This document shows positions 16,112 through 24,262 of a stretch of 64,000 nt of DNA, in pieces. The stretch spans positions 124,001 to 188,000 of the forward strand of contig NZ_VAJM01000002.1 in the NCBI RefSeq assembly GCF_005771675.1, read 5' to 3'. The notes under the pieces were generated by a model, which saw nothing but the letters and a program-made list of their open reading frames with translations, was not told the DNA's origin and did not search any database. Position numbers and translations under genes: made by a program. The stretch comes from Hymenobacter jeollabukensis. Its GTDB lineage: Bacteria; Bacteroidota; Bacteroidia; Cytophagales; Hymenobacteraceae. Position 1 is the first letter of the stretch; each line of letters starts with the position of its first letter.

Positions 16112-18652
16112 ATGTGGAGTAAGCTCGCCCTGCTGATTATCAAGAACCGCCGCCTGCTCGTCGGGCTGCTGGCCATCATCACCGCGTTTATGGCCTGGAA
16201 GGCCAAGGACGTGGAAATGACCTACGATTTCGCCCAGGTCGTCTCGCCCGACGACCCGGACATGGTCTATTTCCAGCAGTTCAAAAGGACCTTCGGCGAG
16301 GACGGCAACGTGCTCGTGCTCGGCCTGCAGGACAGCTCGGTGTACCGGCTCGGCAACTTCAACGAGCTGCGCCTGCTCACCGACACGCTCAGCAAGGAAG
16401 AGGGCGTGAGCGGGGTGCTGTCGGTGACCAAGCTCATCCAGCTCACCAAGGACACTGCCAATCAGCGCTTTGCCGCGGAGCCCATTTTCCGCACCTTCCC
16501 GCAGACGCAGAAGGAATTGGATTCCCTGATGCGCATTGTCAATCGGCAGGAGTTCTACAAGGGCCAGCTCATCAGTCCGACCACCGGGGCCACCCTGCTG
16601 GCCCTGACCATGGACCCGAAATATTTGAACTCCTCGAAGCGGCAGGCGGTGATGAAAAACATCCTCGACCACGCCGAGCGGTTCACCAAGAAAACGGGCA
16701 TCCGGCTGCACTACGCCGGCCTGCCCTACGTGCGCTCCACCATGACCACCAAGGTGGCGGGCGAAATGAAGTTCTTTCTGATGCTGGCCGCCCTGGTGAC
16801 CAGCGCCACGCTGCTGGTGTTTTTCCGGACCTGGTCGGCGGTGGTGTTTCCGCTGCTCATCGTGGGCGTAGCGGTGGTGTGGTGCGTGGGCACCATCGTG
16901 CTGCTGGGCTACAAAATCACCCTGCTGACGGGCCTGATTCCCAGTATTCTGATTGTAATCGGCATACCGAACTGCACCTACCTGCTCTCCCGCTACCACT
17001 ACGACTACCGCATTTCGGGCAACCAGGTGCTGGCCATGGTGCGGGTGGTGCGCAAAATCGGGCTGGTGACGCTGATGAACAACACCTCGACGGCCATCGG
17101 CTTCTTCGTGTTCTGCTTCACCAACATTGCCATTCTCTACCAGTTTGGCTGGGTGGCCACCATCAGCATCTTCGCGGCCTTCTTCATCTCGATTATCCTC
17201 GTCCCGATAGTCTTCACCTACCTGCCGCCGCCCACGCCCAAGCAGCTGGAGCACCTCGACGCCAAGCCGCTGACCAAGCTGCTGGAGTTCTTCGACTACC
17301 TGGTGCTGGAGCGCCGCGGCACGGTGTACGGCATTGCTTTCGTGCTCTGCGCGCTGGGGGCACTGGGCGCCAGCAAGCTGCAATCGGTGTCGTACATGGT
17401 GGATGATCTGCCCAAAAACTCCTCGGTCAACTCCGATTTGAAGTTCTTCGAGGAGCACTTCAACGGGGTGATGCCGCTGGAAATCGTGGTGGATACCGGC
17501 AAGAAGCGCGGCATTCTGAAGCTGAGCAACCTGGAGCGCATCGACCGGCTGGAAAACTACCTGCGCACCCAGCCCCAGCTCACCTCGCCCATCAGCATCG
17601 TCACCTTCCTGAAGGCCGCCACGCAGACCTTCTACAACGGCGACCCGAGCTACTACCGCCTGCCCGACAACTCGGAGCGCAACTTCATCCTGAGCTACCT
17701 GGCCCGCTCGCGCAGCGCCGTGCCGGTTGCCTCGGACAGTACCGCCGCCGACAGCACCAAAACGGTCGCTACGAGCCCCAAAGCCGCCGCCAGCATGAAC
17801 GACAAGCTGCTGCGCTCCTTCACCGACTCGCTCGGCCAGAAAGCCCGTATCAGCCTCAAAATCGCCGATATCGGCTCGCGCAACCTCGATACGCTGCTCA
17901 TCACCAAGATTCAGCCGCAGATCAACGAAATCTTCAAGGGCACGGGTATGGAAGTGCGCATGACGGGCACCACCATCCTCTTCACCAAGGGCAACGAGTA
18001 CGTCATCGGCACGCTCAAGGAAAGCCTGGTGCTGGCCTTCGCGCTGGTGGGCCTGATCGTACTCATCCTGTTCCGCTCCATCCGCTCGGTATTCTTCACC
18101 CTGCTGCCCAACTTCGTCACGCTGCTGCTCACGGCCGGCATCATGGGCTTCTTCGGCATTGCCCTGAAGCCCGCCACGGCCCTGATTTTCTGCATCGCGC
18201 TGGGCATCGACGGGGACAACTCCATTCACCTGCTGGCCAAGTTCCGGCAGGAAATGGCCGCCAACGGCCGCCGGGTCAAGGCTGCCATCAGCACCACGCT
18301 GAGCGAAGCCGGCACGAGCATGATTTACACCAGCATCGTGCTGTTCGTGGGCTTCAGCATCTTCGCCTTCTCCGAATTTGGCGGCACCAAAGCCCTGGGT
18401 TTGCTGATGTCGGCCAGCTTGCTGATTACCAACTTCTCGAACCTGATTCTGCTGCCGGCCCTGCTCGTCACCTTCGAGCACGGCAAGGACGAAACCATCG
18501 ACAGCGCCCTGATTCAGCACTACGACGAGCAGTACCACGAGGAAGACGACGACCTGGAGCTGAACCTGAACCGCATCAAGGTGAAGCCCGGCGCCACCCT
18601 GCCGCCCGTTGCGCCGACCGCGCCGCAGGGCAACCAGCCCGGCGAAGCGTAG
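16112..18652 (+). CDS. RND superfamily transporter (MMPL/Patched-like)
   Basis: The 846-residue protein has the RND two-half design. TM1 (about 12-30) is followed by a periplasmic loop, five TMs (about 220-400), a short link, TM7 (about 405-420), a second large loop and five more TMs (about 630-790). Typical motifs are IGIPNCTYLLSRYHYDY in TM4 of the first half and ALGIDGDNSIHLLAKFRQEM in the second, carrying the acidic residues of the proton relay. MMPL-type exporters move lipids, hopanoids or pigments out of the inner membrane without a fixed MFP/OMF pair. No such partner lies nearby. The tail of about 50 residues is charged and Pro-rich. The substrate is unknown. Confidence 0.9.
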   Translation: MWSKLALLIIKNRRLLVGLLAIITAFMAWKAKDVEMTYDFAQVVSPDDPDMVYFQQFKRTFGEDGNVLVLGLQDSSVYRLGNFNELRLLTDTLSKEEGVSGVLSVTKLIQLTKDTANQRFAAEPIFRTFPQTQKELDSLMRIVNRQEFYKGQLISPTTGATLLALTMDPKYLNSSKRQAVMKNILDHAERFTKKTGIRLHYAGLPYVRSTMTTKVAGEMKFFLMLAALVTSATLLVFFRTWSAVVFPLLIVGVAVVWCVGTIVLLGYKITLLTGLIPSILIVIGIPNCTYLLSRYHYDYRISGNQVLAMVRVVRKIGLVTLMNNTSTAIGFFVFCFTNIAILYQFGWVATISIFAAFFISIILVPIVFTYLPPPTPKQLEHLDAKPLTKLLEFFDYLVLERRGTVYGIAFVLCALGALGASKLQSVSYMVDDLPKNSSVNSDLKFFEEHFNGVMPLEIVVDTGKKRGILKLSNLERIDRLENYLRTQPQLTSPISIVTFLKAATQTFYNGDPSYYRLPDNSERNFILSYLARSRSAVPVASDSTAADSTKTVATSPKAAASMNDKLLRSFTDSLGQKARISLKIADIGSRNLDTLLITKIQPQINEIFKGTGMEVRMTGTTILFTKGNEYVIGTLKESLVLAFALVGLIVLILFRSIRSVFFTLLPNFVTLLLTAGIMGFFGIALKPATALIFCIALGIDGDNSIHLLAKFRQEMAANGRRVKAAISTTLSEAGTSMIYTSIVLFVGFSIFAFSEFGGTKALGLLMSASLLITNFSNLILLPALLVTFEHGKDETIDSALIQHYDEQYHEEDDDLELNLNRIKVKPGATLPPVAPTAPQGNQPGEA

Positions 18653-18725
18653 ACGCTTAGTCCCTGCCCGTGAGCCTTTTTGCCCGCATCTTTGTTTGCA
18701 CTCGATAACCGACTTTCCTCACCCG

Positions 18726-18790
18726 TCTAGAGCTAAAAAGCTAGAGCTAGTTCCCCCTCTCCCTACGGAGAGGGGGCTAGGGGGTGAGGT
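18726..18790. repeat. intergenic repeat: CTAGAGC heptamers plus C/G palindrome
   Basis: CTAGAGC occurs at 18726 and 18740 (14 bases, two periods of seven), with TAAAAAG between. Directly after it, CCCCCTCTCC (18753-18762) and GGAGAGGGGG (18767-18776) form a perfect hairpin flanked by CTAG on both sides, ending GGGGGTGAGG. It lies just before ileS and after the exporter and may act as a terminator or as a mobile palindromic unit. Confidence 0.6.
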
Positions 18791-18810
18791 CCAGTGAGGC
18801 CCCAATCCCG

Positions 18811-21800
18811 ATGAAATACCCCGAATACAAACAGCCCTTCGACTACGCCAAAGTCGGCTCCGACATCCTGAGCTGGTGGCAGCAGAACCACATCTTCGAG
18901 CAGAGCGTGTCGACCCGCGAGGGCCGCGACACCTTCGTGTTCTATGAAGGCCCGCCCTCGGCCAACGGCGCCCCCGGCATCCACCACGTGATGGCCCGGA
19001 CGGTGAAGGACATTTTCTGCCGCTACCAGACGCTCAACGGCAAGCAGGTGCACCGCAAAGGCGGCTGGGACACCCACGGCCTGCCCATCGAGCTGCAGGT
19101 GGAAAAGGAGCTGGGCATCACCAAGGAGGACATCGGCAAGAAAATCAGCGTCGAGGAGTACAACCAGCGCTGCCGCGAAACGGTGATGCGCTTCAAGCAC
19201 CAGTGGGACGAGCTGACCGAGAAGATGGGCTACTGGGTTGACCTGAGCGACCCGTACATCACCTTCGAACCCGAGTACATCGAGAGCTGCTGGGCCCTGC
19301 TCAAGAAGCTCTACGACAAGGGCCTGCTCTACAAGGGCTACACCATCCAGCCGTATTCCCCGGCCGCCGGCACCGGCTTGTCCTCGCACGAGCTGAACCA
19401 GCCCGGCACCTACAAGGACGTGAAGGACACGACCATCGTGGCCGAGTTCGAGGTGAAGCGGGATGAGCAATCGGAGAAGCTGTTTGCGCTGGCCGACGGC
19501 CTGCCCGTGTTCATCATGGCCTGGACGACTACGCCCTGGACGCTGCCGGCCAACACCGCGCTGGCCGTGGGCAAAAACATCCGCTACGCCGTCGTGCGCA
19601 CCTTCAACCCCTACACCTACGAGCCGCAGGTGGTGGTGCTGGCCAAGGATTTGGTAAGCCGCTACTTCACCGAAAAAGGCGCGCAGGTAGCCCTGGAAGA
19701 ATATAAAGCCGGCGACAAAGTGCTGGCCTGGCAACAGCTGGGCGAGTTCAGCGGCGCGGAGCTGGCCGGCATCCGCTACGAGCGACTCTTCAACCAGCAA
19801 GCCGGTTTCCCGGCCTTCGAAGGGGAGGAGCGGGCCTTCCGCGTCATCGTGGGCGACTTCGTGACCACCGAGGACGGCACCGGCATCGTGCACATCTCGC
19901 CGACTTTCGGCGCGGACGACTTCCGGGTCGCCCAGCAAAACGACGTGCCTGCCCTGCTGGTCAGCGACGACCAGGGCAAGCTCGGTCCCATCGTGGACCG
20001 CACCGGACGCTACGTGGCGCAGATGGGCGAATTCGGCGGGCGCTGGGTGAAAAACTACGACGGCCACGACGAATCGGCCGCCGACTACCGCACCCTCGAC
20101 GTGGACATCAGCGTGCGGCTGAAGGAGCGCGGCCGGGCCTTCAAGGTGGAGAAGTACGAGCACACCTACCCGCACTGCTGGCGCACCGACAAGCCCGTGC
20201 TGTACTACCCGCTCGACTCGTGGTTTATCAAGACCACGGCCGTGAAGGACCGGCTCATCGAGCTCAACAAAACCATCAACTGGAAGCCCGACAGCACCGG
20301 CACCGGCCGCTTCGGCAACTGGCTGGAAAACCTGGTCGACTGGAACCTGAGCCGCTCGCGCTACTGGGGCACGCCGCTGCCCATCTGGCGCACCCAGGAC
20401 GGCTCGGAGGAGCTGTGCATCGGCTCCATCGCCGAGCTGAGCGCCGAAATCGACAAGGCCGTGGCCGCCGAGGTGATGACGCATAACCCTATCCAAACCG
20501 GGGAAATGACCGACCTGCACCGGCCCTACGTGGACGATATTTTCCTCGTCTCGCCCAGCGGGCAGCCCATGTACCGCGAGCCGGACCTCATCGACGTGTG
20601 GTTCGACAGCGGCGCCATGCCCTACGCGCAGTGGCACTACCCCTTCGAAAACCACGAGAAATTCCAGCGCAATTTCCCGGCGGATTTCATTGCCGAGGGC
20701 GTCGACCAGACCCGTGGCTGGTTCTTCACCCTGCACGCGCTGGGCGTGATGCTGGAGGACTCGGTGGCGTTCAAAAACGTCATTGCCAACGGCCTAGTGC
20801 TGGATAAGAACGGCAACAAGATGTCGAAGCGCCTCGGCAACGCCATCGACCCGTTCCAGACCATAGCCCAGTACGGCCCTGACGCCACGCGCTGGTACAT
20901 GATTGCCAACGCCCAGCCCTGGGACAACCTCAAGTTCGACCTCGCGGGCATCACGGAGGTGCAGCGCCGCTTTTTCGGAACGCTGTTCAATACCTACTCG
21001 TTCTACGCCCTCTACGCCAACCTCGACGAGTTCCAGGCCCGCGAATTCGACCGCGTGCCCACGGCCGAGCTGACGGAGCTGGACCGGTGGATTCTGTCGA
21101 AACTCCAGTCGCTCATCCTCGAAGTGCGCGGCCATTTCGACAACTACGACCCCACGAAAGCCGCCCGCGCCATCCAGGATTTCGTCACCGACCAGCTCTC
21201 GAACTGGTACGTGCGCCTCTCGCGCGGCCGTTTCCGCAAGGGCGAGCTGACGGCCGACAAGAAAGCCGCTTTCGAAACCCTACAGGAATGTTTGGTAGTC
21301 GTGGCGCAGCTGATGTCGCCCATTGCGCCCTTCTTCGGCGAGTGGCTCTACAAGAACATGACCGACGGCATGCGCGCCGAGGCCACCGAGAAAAACACGC
21401 CTCTGCGCTACGAATCGGTGCACCTCACGGAGCTGGTGCAGGTCGAAGCAAGCCTCATCGACAAGGCCCTGGAGGAGCGCATGGAGCTGGCCCAGCGCAT
21501 CAGCTCTTTGACCCATTCGCTGCGCAAAAAGTCGGTGCTGAAGGTGCGTCAGCCGCTGCAGCGCATCCTGGTGCCGGTGCTGACGGAGACGACGCGCGAG
21601 CAGGTAGGCAAGGTGGAAGACCTGATCTGCGCCGAGGTAAACGTGAAGCACGTGGAGTTCCTGGACGACACCTCGGGGGTGCTGGTGAAATCGGTGAAGC
21701 CCAACTTCAAGCGTCTGGGCCAGCAGTTTGGCCCGCGCCTGAAGGCCGTGGCCGCCCGCATCCAGCAGATGACGCCGGAGGAAATCAGCCAGCTCGAAAA

Positions 21801-22215
21801 AGCCGGTCAGCTGGCGGTAGAGGTTGATGATCAGCCCGTCACGCTCACGACCGAGGACGTGGAAATCCGCACCGAGGATTTGCCCGGCTGGCTGGTAGCC
21901 ACCGACGGCCCGCTCACCGTGGCCCTCGACGTGACCCTGACCGACGAGCTGCGCCACGAAGGCGTGGCCCGCGAACTGGTGAACCGCCTGCAGAATCTGC
22001 GCAAGGATTCGGGCCTGGAGGTGCAGGACAAAATCCGCGTCACCCTGGGCGCCGATCAGCCCGAGCTGGTGCAGGCCGTCGAGAACTTCGGCGACTACAT
22101 CCGCACCGAAGTGCAGGCCGTGTCGCTGGATCTGGTGAGCGGTTTCGCCGACGGCAGCGTGCTCGAATTCGACGAGTACAAGGTGCCGGCGCGGGTGGAA
22201 GTTGTAAAAATCTGA
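18811..22215 (+). CDS. ileS: isoleucine--tRNA ligase
   Basis: The 1134-residue class I synthetase is of the long type common in Bacteroidota. The HIGH-type motif appears as PGIHHVMAR (residues about 56-64). The CP1 editing domain (about 190-400) includes AWTTTPWTLPANTALAVG. The KMSKS loop is NGNKMSKRLGN at about residue 667. Anticodon-binding and C-terminal domains follow. It attaches isoleucine to tRNA-Ile and edits valine. I chose ATG 18811 (MKYPEYKQPFDYAKVGSDI) because the family begins there; the nine extra codons upstream overlap the repeat element. lspA follows in the same direction, the usual neighbour in this phylum. Confidence 0.97.
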   Translation: MKYPEYKQPFDYAKVGSDILSWWQQNHIFEQSVSTREGRDTFVFYEGPPSANGAPGIHHVMARTVKDIFCRYQTLNGKQVHRKGGWDTHGLPIELQVEKELGITKEDIGKKISVEEYNQRCRETVMRFKHQWDELTEKMGYWVDLSDPYITFEPEYIESCWALLKKLYDKGLLYKGYTIQPYSPAAGTGLSSHELNQPGTYKDVKDTTIVAEFEVKRDEQSEKLFALADGLPVFIMAWTTTPWTLPANTALAVGKNIRYAVVRTFNPYTYEPQVVVLAKDLVSRYFTEKGAQVALEEYKAGDKVLAWQQLGEFSGAELAGIRYERLFNQQAGFPAFEGEERAFRVIVGDFVTTEDGTGIVHISPTFGADDFRVAQQNDVPALLVSDDQGKLGPIVDRTGRYVAQMGEFGGRWVKNYDGHDESAADYRTLDVDISVRLKERGRAFKVEKYEHTYPHCWRTDKPVLYYPLDSWFIKTTAVKDRLIELNKTINWKPDSTGTGRFGNWLENLVDWNLSRSRYWGTPLPIWRTQDGSEELCIGSIAELSAEIDKAVAAEVMTHNPIQTGEMTDLHRPYVDDIFLVSPSGQPMYREPDLIDVWFDSGAMPYAQWHYPFENHEKFQRNFPADFIAEGVDQTRGWFFTLHALGVMLEDSVAFKNVIANGLVLDKNGNKMSKRLGNAIDPFQTIAQYGPDATRWYMIANAQPWDNLKFDLAGITEVQRRFFGTLFNTYSFYALYANLDEFQAREFDRVPTAELTELDRWILSKLQSLILEVRGHFDNYDPTKAARAIQDFVTDQLSNWYVRLSRGRFRKGELTADKKAAFETLQECLVVVAQLMSPIAPFFGEWLYKNMTDGMRAEATEKNTPLRYESVHLTELVQVEASLIDKALEERMELAQRISSLTHSLRKKSVLKVRQPLQRILVPVLTETTREQVGKVEDLICAEVNVKHVEFLDDTSGVLVKSVKPNFKRLGQQFGPRLKAVAARIQQMTPEEISQLEKAGQLAVEVDDQPVTLTTEDVEIRTEDLPGWLVATDGPLTVALDVTLTDELRHEGVARELVNRLQNLRKDSGLEVQDKIRVTLGADQPELVQAVENFGDYIRTEVQAVSLDLVSGFADGSVLEFDEYKVPARVEVVKI

Positions 22216-22230
22216 TAGCCAACACCATTA

Positions 22231-22338
22231 GAACGTCATGCTGAACCCTGCGAAGCATCTCTACCGCTTAGTCTGGCTTCGTTCAACGAAGCGGTAGAGA
22301 TGCTTCGGCAAGCGGACACCAGATGAAGCATGACGTTC
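22231..22338. repeat. palindromic intergenic repeat (GCATCTCTACCGC family), copy 1
   Basis: Outer arms GAACGTCATGCT (22231-22242) and AGCATGACGTTC (22327-22338) are exact complements. Inner arms GAAGCATCTCTACCGCTT and AAGCGGTAGAGATGCTTC also pair. It starts 15 bases after the ileS stop. Related copies are at 26330 (fragment) and 57582, with a remnant near 2990. Probably a non-autonomous palindromic repeat that also serves as a transcript end. Confidence 0.75.
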
Positions 22339-22564
22339 AAATTTTAACGGGCAACTCCCGCTAAATTCGCCGCCCGGTACACCGGCGCACAAAACGCCGG
22401 CTGCACAGTCTGAAACAGTCCAAAATCCACGTTTCTGGCCCGTCAAGGTCAGGCCCATCAGCATAAATCTCCGCCGAGTTTTGTGCCGGGGAAGCATAAG
22501 ATTGGGGTGCAGCGGTGTGCTACGCGCAGTGCAATTTCATCCCGGCCGCCAAATCAGCGAATTC

Positions 22565-23203
22565 ATGAAATACTGGAAATACTACCTCTTCGCCCTGCTG
22601 GTAATTGCCATCGACCAACTCTCGAAGTGGGCCGTGCATACCTACATGCCCCTCGGCATGCCGGGCGAAATCAAGCTGATTGGCGACTGGGCCAAGCTCC
22701 ATTACACGCTGAACCCTGGCATGGCTTTCGGCGTGGAACTACCAGCGCCCTACGGCAAAATTGCCCTCACGCTGTTCCGCCTGCTGGCCGTGACGGGCAT
22801 TGGCTATTACATCTACCGGCTCTGGAAAACCGGCGCGCCAAAGGGCCTGATCTGGTGCATTGCAGCCATCCTGGGTGGGGCCATCGGCAACCTGGTCGAC
22901 TCGATTTTCTACGGCGTCATCTACAACAACGCCCCCTTCGGAGCCCCTACGCCCTGGCTGCACGGGCAGGTTATCGACATGCTCTACCTCGACCTGTACG
23001 AGGGCTTTCTGCCCGATTCGTGGCCGCTGGTGGGCAACATGCACCTCTCGCTCTGGCCCATTTTCAACATCGCCGACTCGGCCATTTTCCTGGGCGTAGT
23101 CTTCATCCTGCTGAACCAGACGCGGTTTTTTCAGCACCACGAGGAGCAAAAAGCCGCGCCGAACGAGCACCGGCCGGACGCCGAAGCGGCAGAAGTGGTG
23201 TAG
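22565..23203 (+). CDS. lspA: lipoprotein signal peptidase (signal peptidase II)
   Basis: The 212-residue inner-membrane aspartic protease removes signal peptides from prolipoproteins after lipid attachment. Four TM segments are visible (about 5-22, 62-82, 92-118 and 165-187). Family motifs are NPGMAFG (residues about 47-53), ILGGAIGNLVDSIFYG with the first catalytic Asp, and FNIADSAI with the second. It is about 40 residues longer than many LspA proteins because of an insert after TM3 and a charged tail. ATG 22565 fits the family start. The window contains several lipoproteins (4665, 44052, 58896) that would be substrates. It is separated from ileS by about 350 bases that hold the repeat at 22231. 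Confidence 0.95.
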   Translation: MKYWKYYLFALLVIAIDQLSKWAVHTYMPLGMPGEIKLIGDWAKLHYTLNPGMAFGVELPAPYGKIALTLFRLLAVTGIGYYIYRLWKTGAPKGLIWCIAAILGGAIGNLVDSIFYGVIYNNAPFGAPTPWLHGQVIDMLYLDLYEGFLPDSWPLVGNMHLSLWPIFNIADSAIFLGVVFILLNQTRFFQHHEEQKAAPNEHRPDAEAAEVV

Positions 23204-23220
23204 AATGTTTTGACTTACCT

Positions 23221-23257
23221 TAATAGCCCGTGTCAAACAGCACGGGCTATTTTTTTG
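23221..23257 (+). terminator. Rho-independent terminator of lspA
   Basis: AATAGCCCGTG and CACGGGCTATTTTTTT form a stem with a short loop and a seven-T tail, 18 bases after the stop. Confidence 0.88.
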
Positions 23258-23272
23258 ATCAGATGAAGTACA

Positions 23273-23716
23273 ATGAACTTTGATTACGGAATAGCCCTGA
23301 AAGTAATTGGGCTCCTAGACGAAGAAGATAATTTGCTGCATTACGAAGCGCAATTTTCTAACGGGAACACGGCCACTACAATTGAATTCTATGCCTATGA
23401 GGATGAATTCAAGCCGTTTAGCGAGCAGTTGGTTGATTTTCCCAAGACTGTGGAAAGCAGAGCAACTTTTCAGACTTCCGATGACGAAGAGAAGTACACC
23501 GAGTATTTGAAGCTAGAGGTGTTTTGCTATGAGCCGAATGGGACTTCAGCTATCCGCGTGCATGCTAGAAAGAACAGTACAACAGCACCATACTATCATC
23601 ACAGCGAGTTTTTTCTTCAAGGGTTGCTGCCAGCAGCGTTGAGCCTCCTGGGCTCAAGCCTGAGTTCTTGGAACCCGCTGAAAGAGCCCGAGTTTGTCTG
23701 GCCTTCCAGAGATTAA
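23273..23716 (+). CDS. AT-rich orphan protein of unknown function
   Basis: The 147-residue soluble acidic protein (for example FQTSDDEEKYTEYLKLEVF) matches no family I know. Its codon use is strikingly different from the surroundings: many A/T third positions (ATT, TTT, AAT, GAA) in a genome that otherwise prefers C/G. This points to recent acquisition. Size, acidity and isolation are compatible with an immunity-type or accessory protein, but there is no toxin gene beside it, so that is speculation. ATG start. It lies between the lspA terminator and a broken gene, so this short stretch looks like an accessory insertion. Confidence 0.6.
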   Translation: MNFDYGIALKVIGLLDEEDNLLHYEAQFSNGNTATTIEFYAYEDEFKPFSEQLVDFPKTVESRATFQTSDDEEKYTEYLKLEVFCYEPNGTSAIRVHARKNSTTAPYYHHSEFFLQGLLPAALSLLGSSLSSWNPLKEPEFVWPSRD

Positions 23717-23773
23717 CAGGACAACAATCAAGTGAGTGGTTGCTGACCACGGCTACCTACATTAAGCCACTTT

Positions 23774-24160
23774 ATGCTCCGCAAACAGAAATTCATAACG
23801 CGCGAAGACCTGCAGACCAACCCCGGCACGCTCTACGTCTTCGGCGACAACGAGCGGCGGCGCGGCTACGGCGGGCAGGCCAAGGCCATGCGCGGCGAGC
23901 CAAACGCGGTAGGAGTGAGGACCAAGCGCAAGCCCGCCCGCACCGCCCCCGACGACTTCTGGACCGACGACACTTACGAGCAGAACTGCCGCTTTATCGA
24001 CGAGGATTTAGCGCCGGTTTTCGCCTAGCTCCGCGCCAGTGGCGACGTCGTGTTGCCCGAAGATGGCCTGGGCACCGGCCTGGCCGAGCTGCCAACCCGC
24101 ACCCCGCGTACCTTTGCCTACCTGCAGGAGCAGCTGCGGCAGCTGGAAACCACCGTCTAA
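23774..24160 (+). pseudogene. small conserved gene interrupted by one in-frame TAG
   Basis: From ATG 23774 the frame reads 84 codons (including TLYVFGDNERRRGYGGQAKA and MRGEPNAVGVRTKRKP) to a TAG at 24026-24028. It then continues in the same frame for 43 more codons to TAA 24158-24160. The second part (RASGDVVLPEDGLGTGLAEL, then RTPRTFAYLQEQLRQLE) looks like the natural C-terminus of the same small protein family, which I recognise by the FGDN...GGQAKxMRGExNAxG and DGxGTGxAEL motifs but cannot name. A single AAG or CAG to TAG change explains it. Either a recent pseudogene or amber readthrough. Confidence 0.7.
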
Positions 24161-24226
24161 GCGTTTCTCAGCCCCGCCAGACGCTCCAAAGCCGCCAACC
24201 CGAGCCATACCCACCAATCGTCCACG

Positions 24227-24262
24227 AAATCCGTGCAATCCGTCAAATCCGAAAAATCCGTG
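24227..24262 (+). repeat. four 9-base repeats at the ABC ATPase start
   Basis: AAATCCGTG, CAATCCGTC, AAATCCGAA and AAATCCGTG follow one another exactly. They span both GTG codons (24233 and 24260) that could start the ABC gene, so the start is uncertain and part of the array may be leader. Confidence 0.65.

Noticed and set aside
16073-18538. Open frame of 821 codons on the minus strand opposite the RND/MMPL exporter
   Set aside because: It is a GC-rich shadow: His/Gln/Gly/Val-rich with no domain, while the plus strand encodes a clear transporter. Similar shadows opposite ileS, rnr and ppiD were rejected for the same reason.
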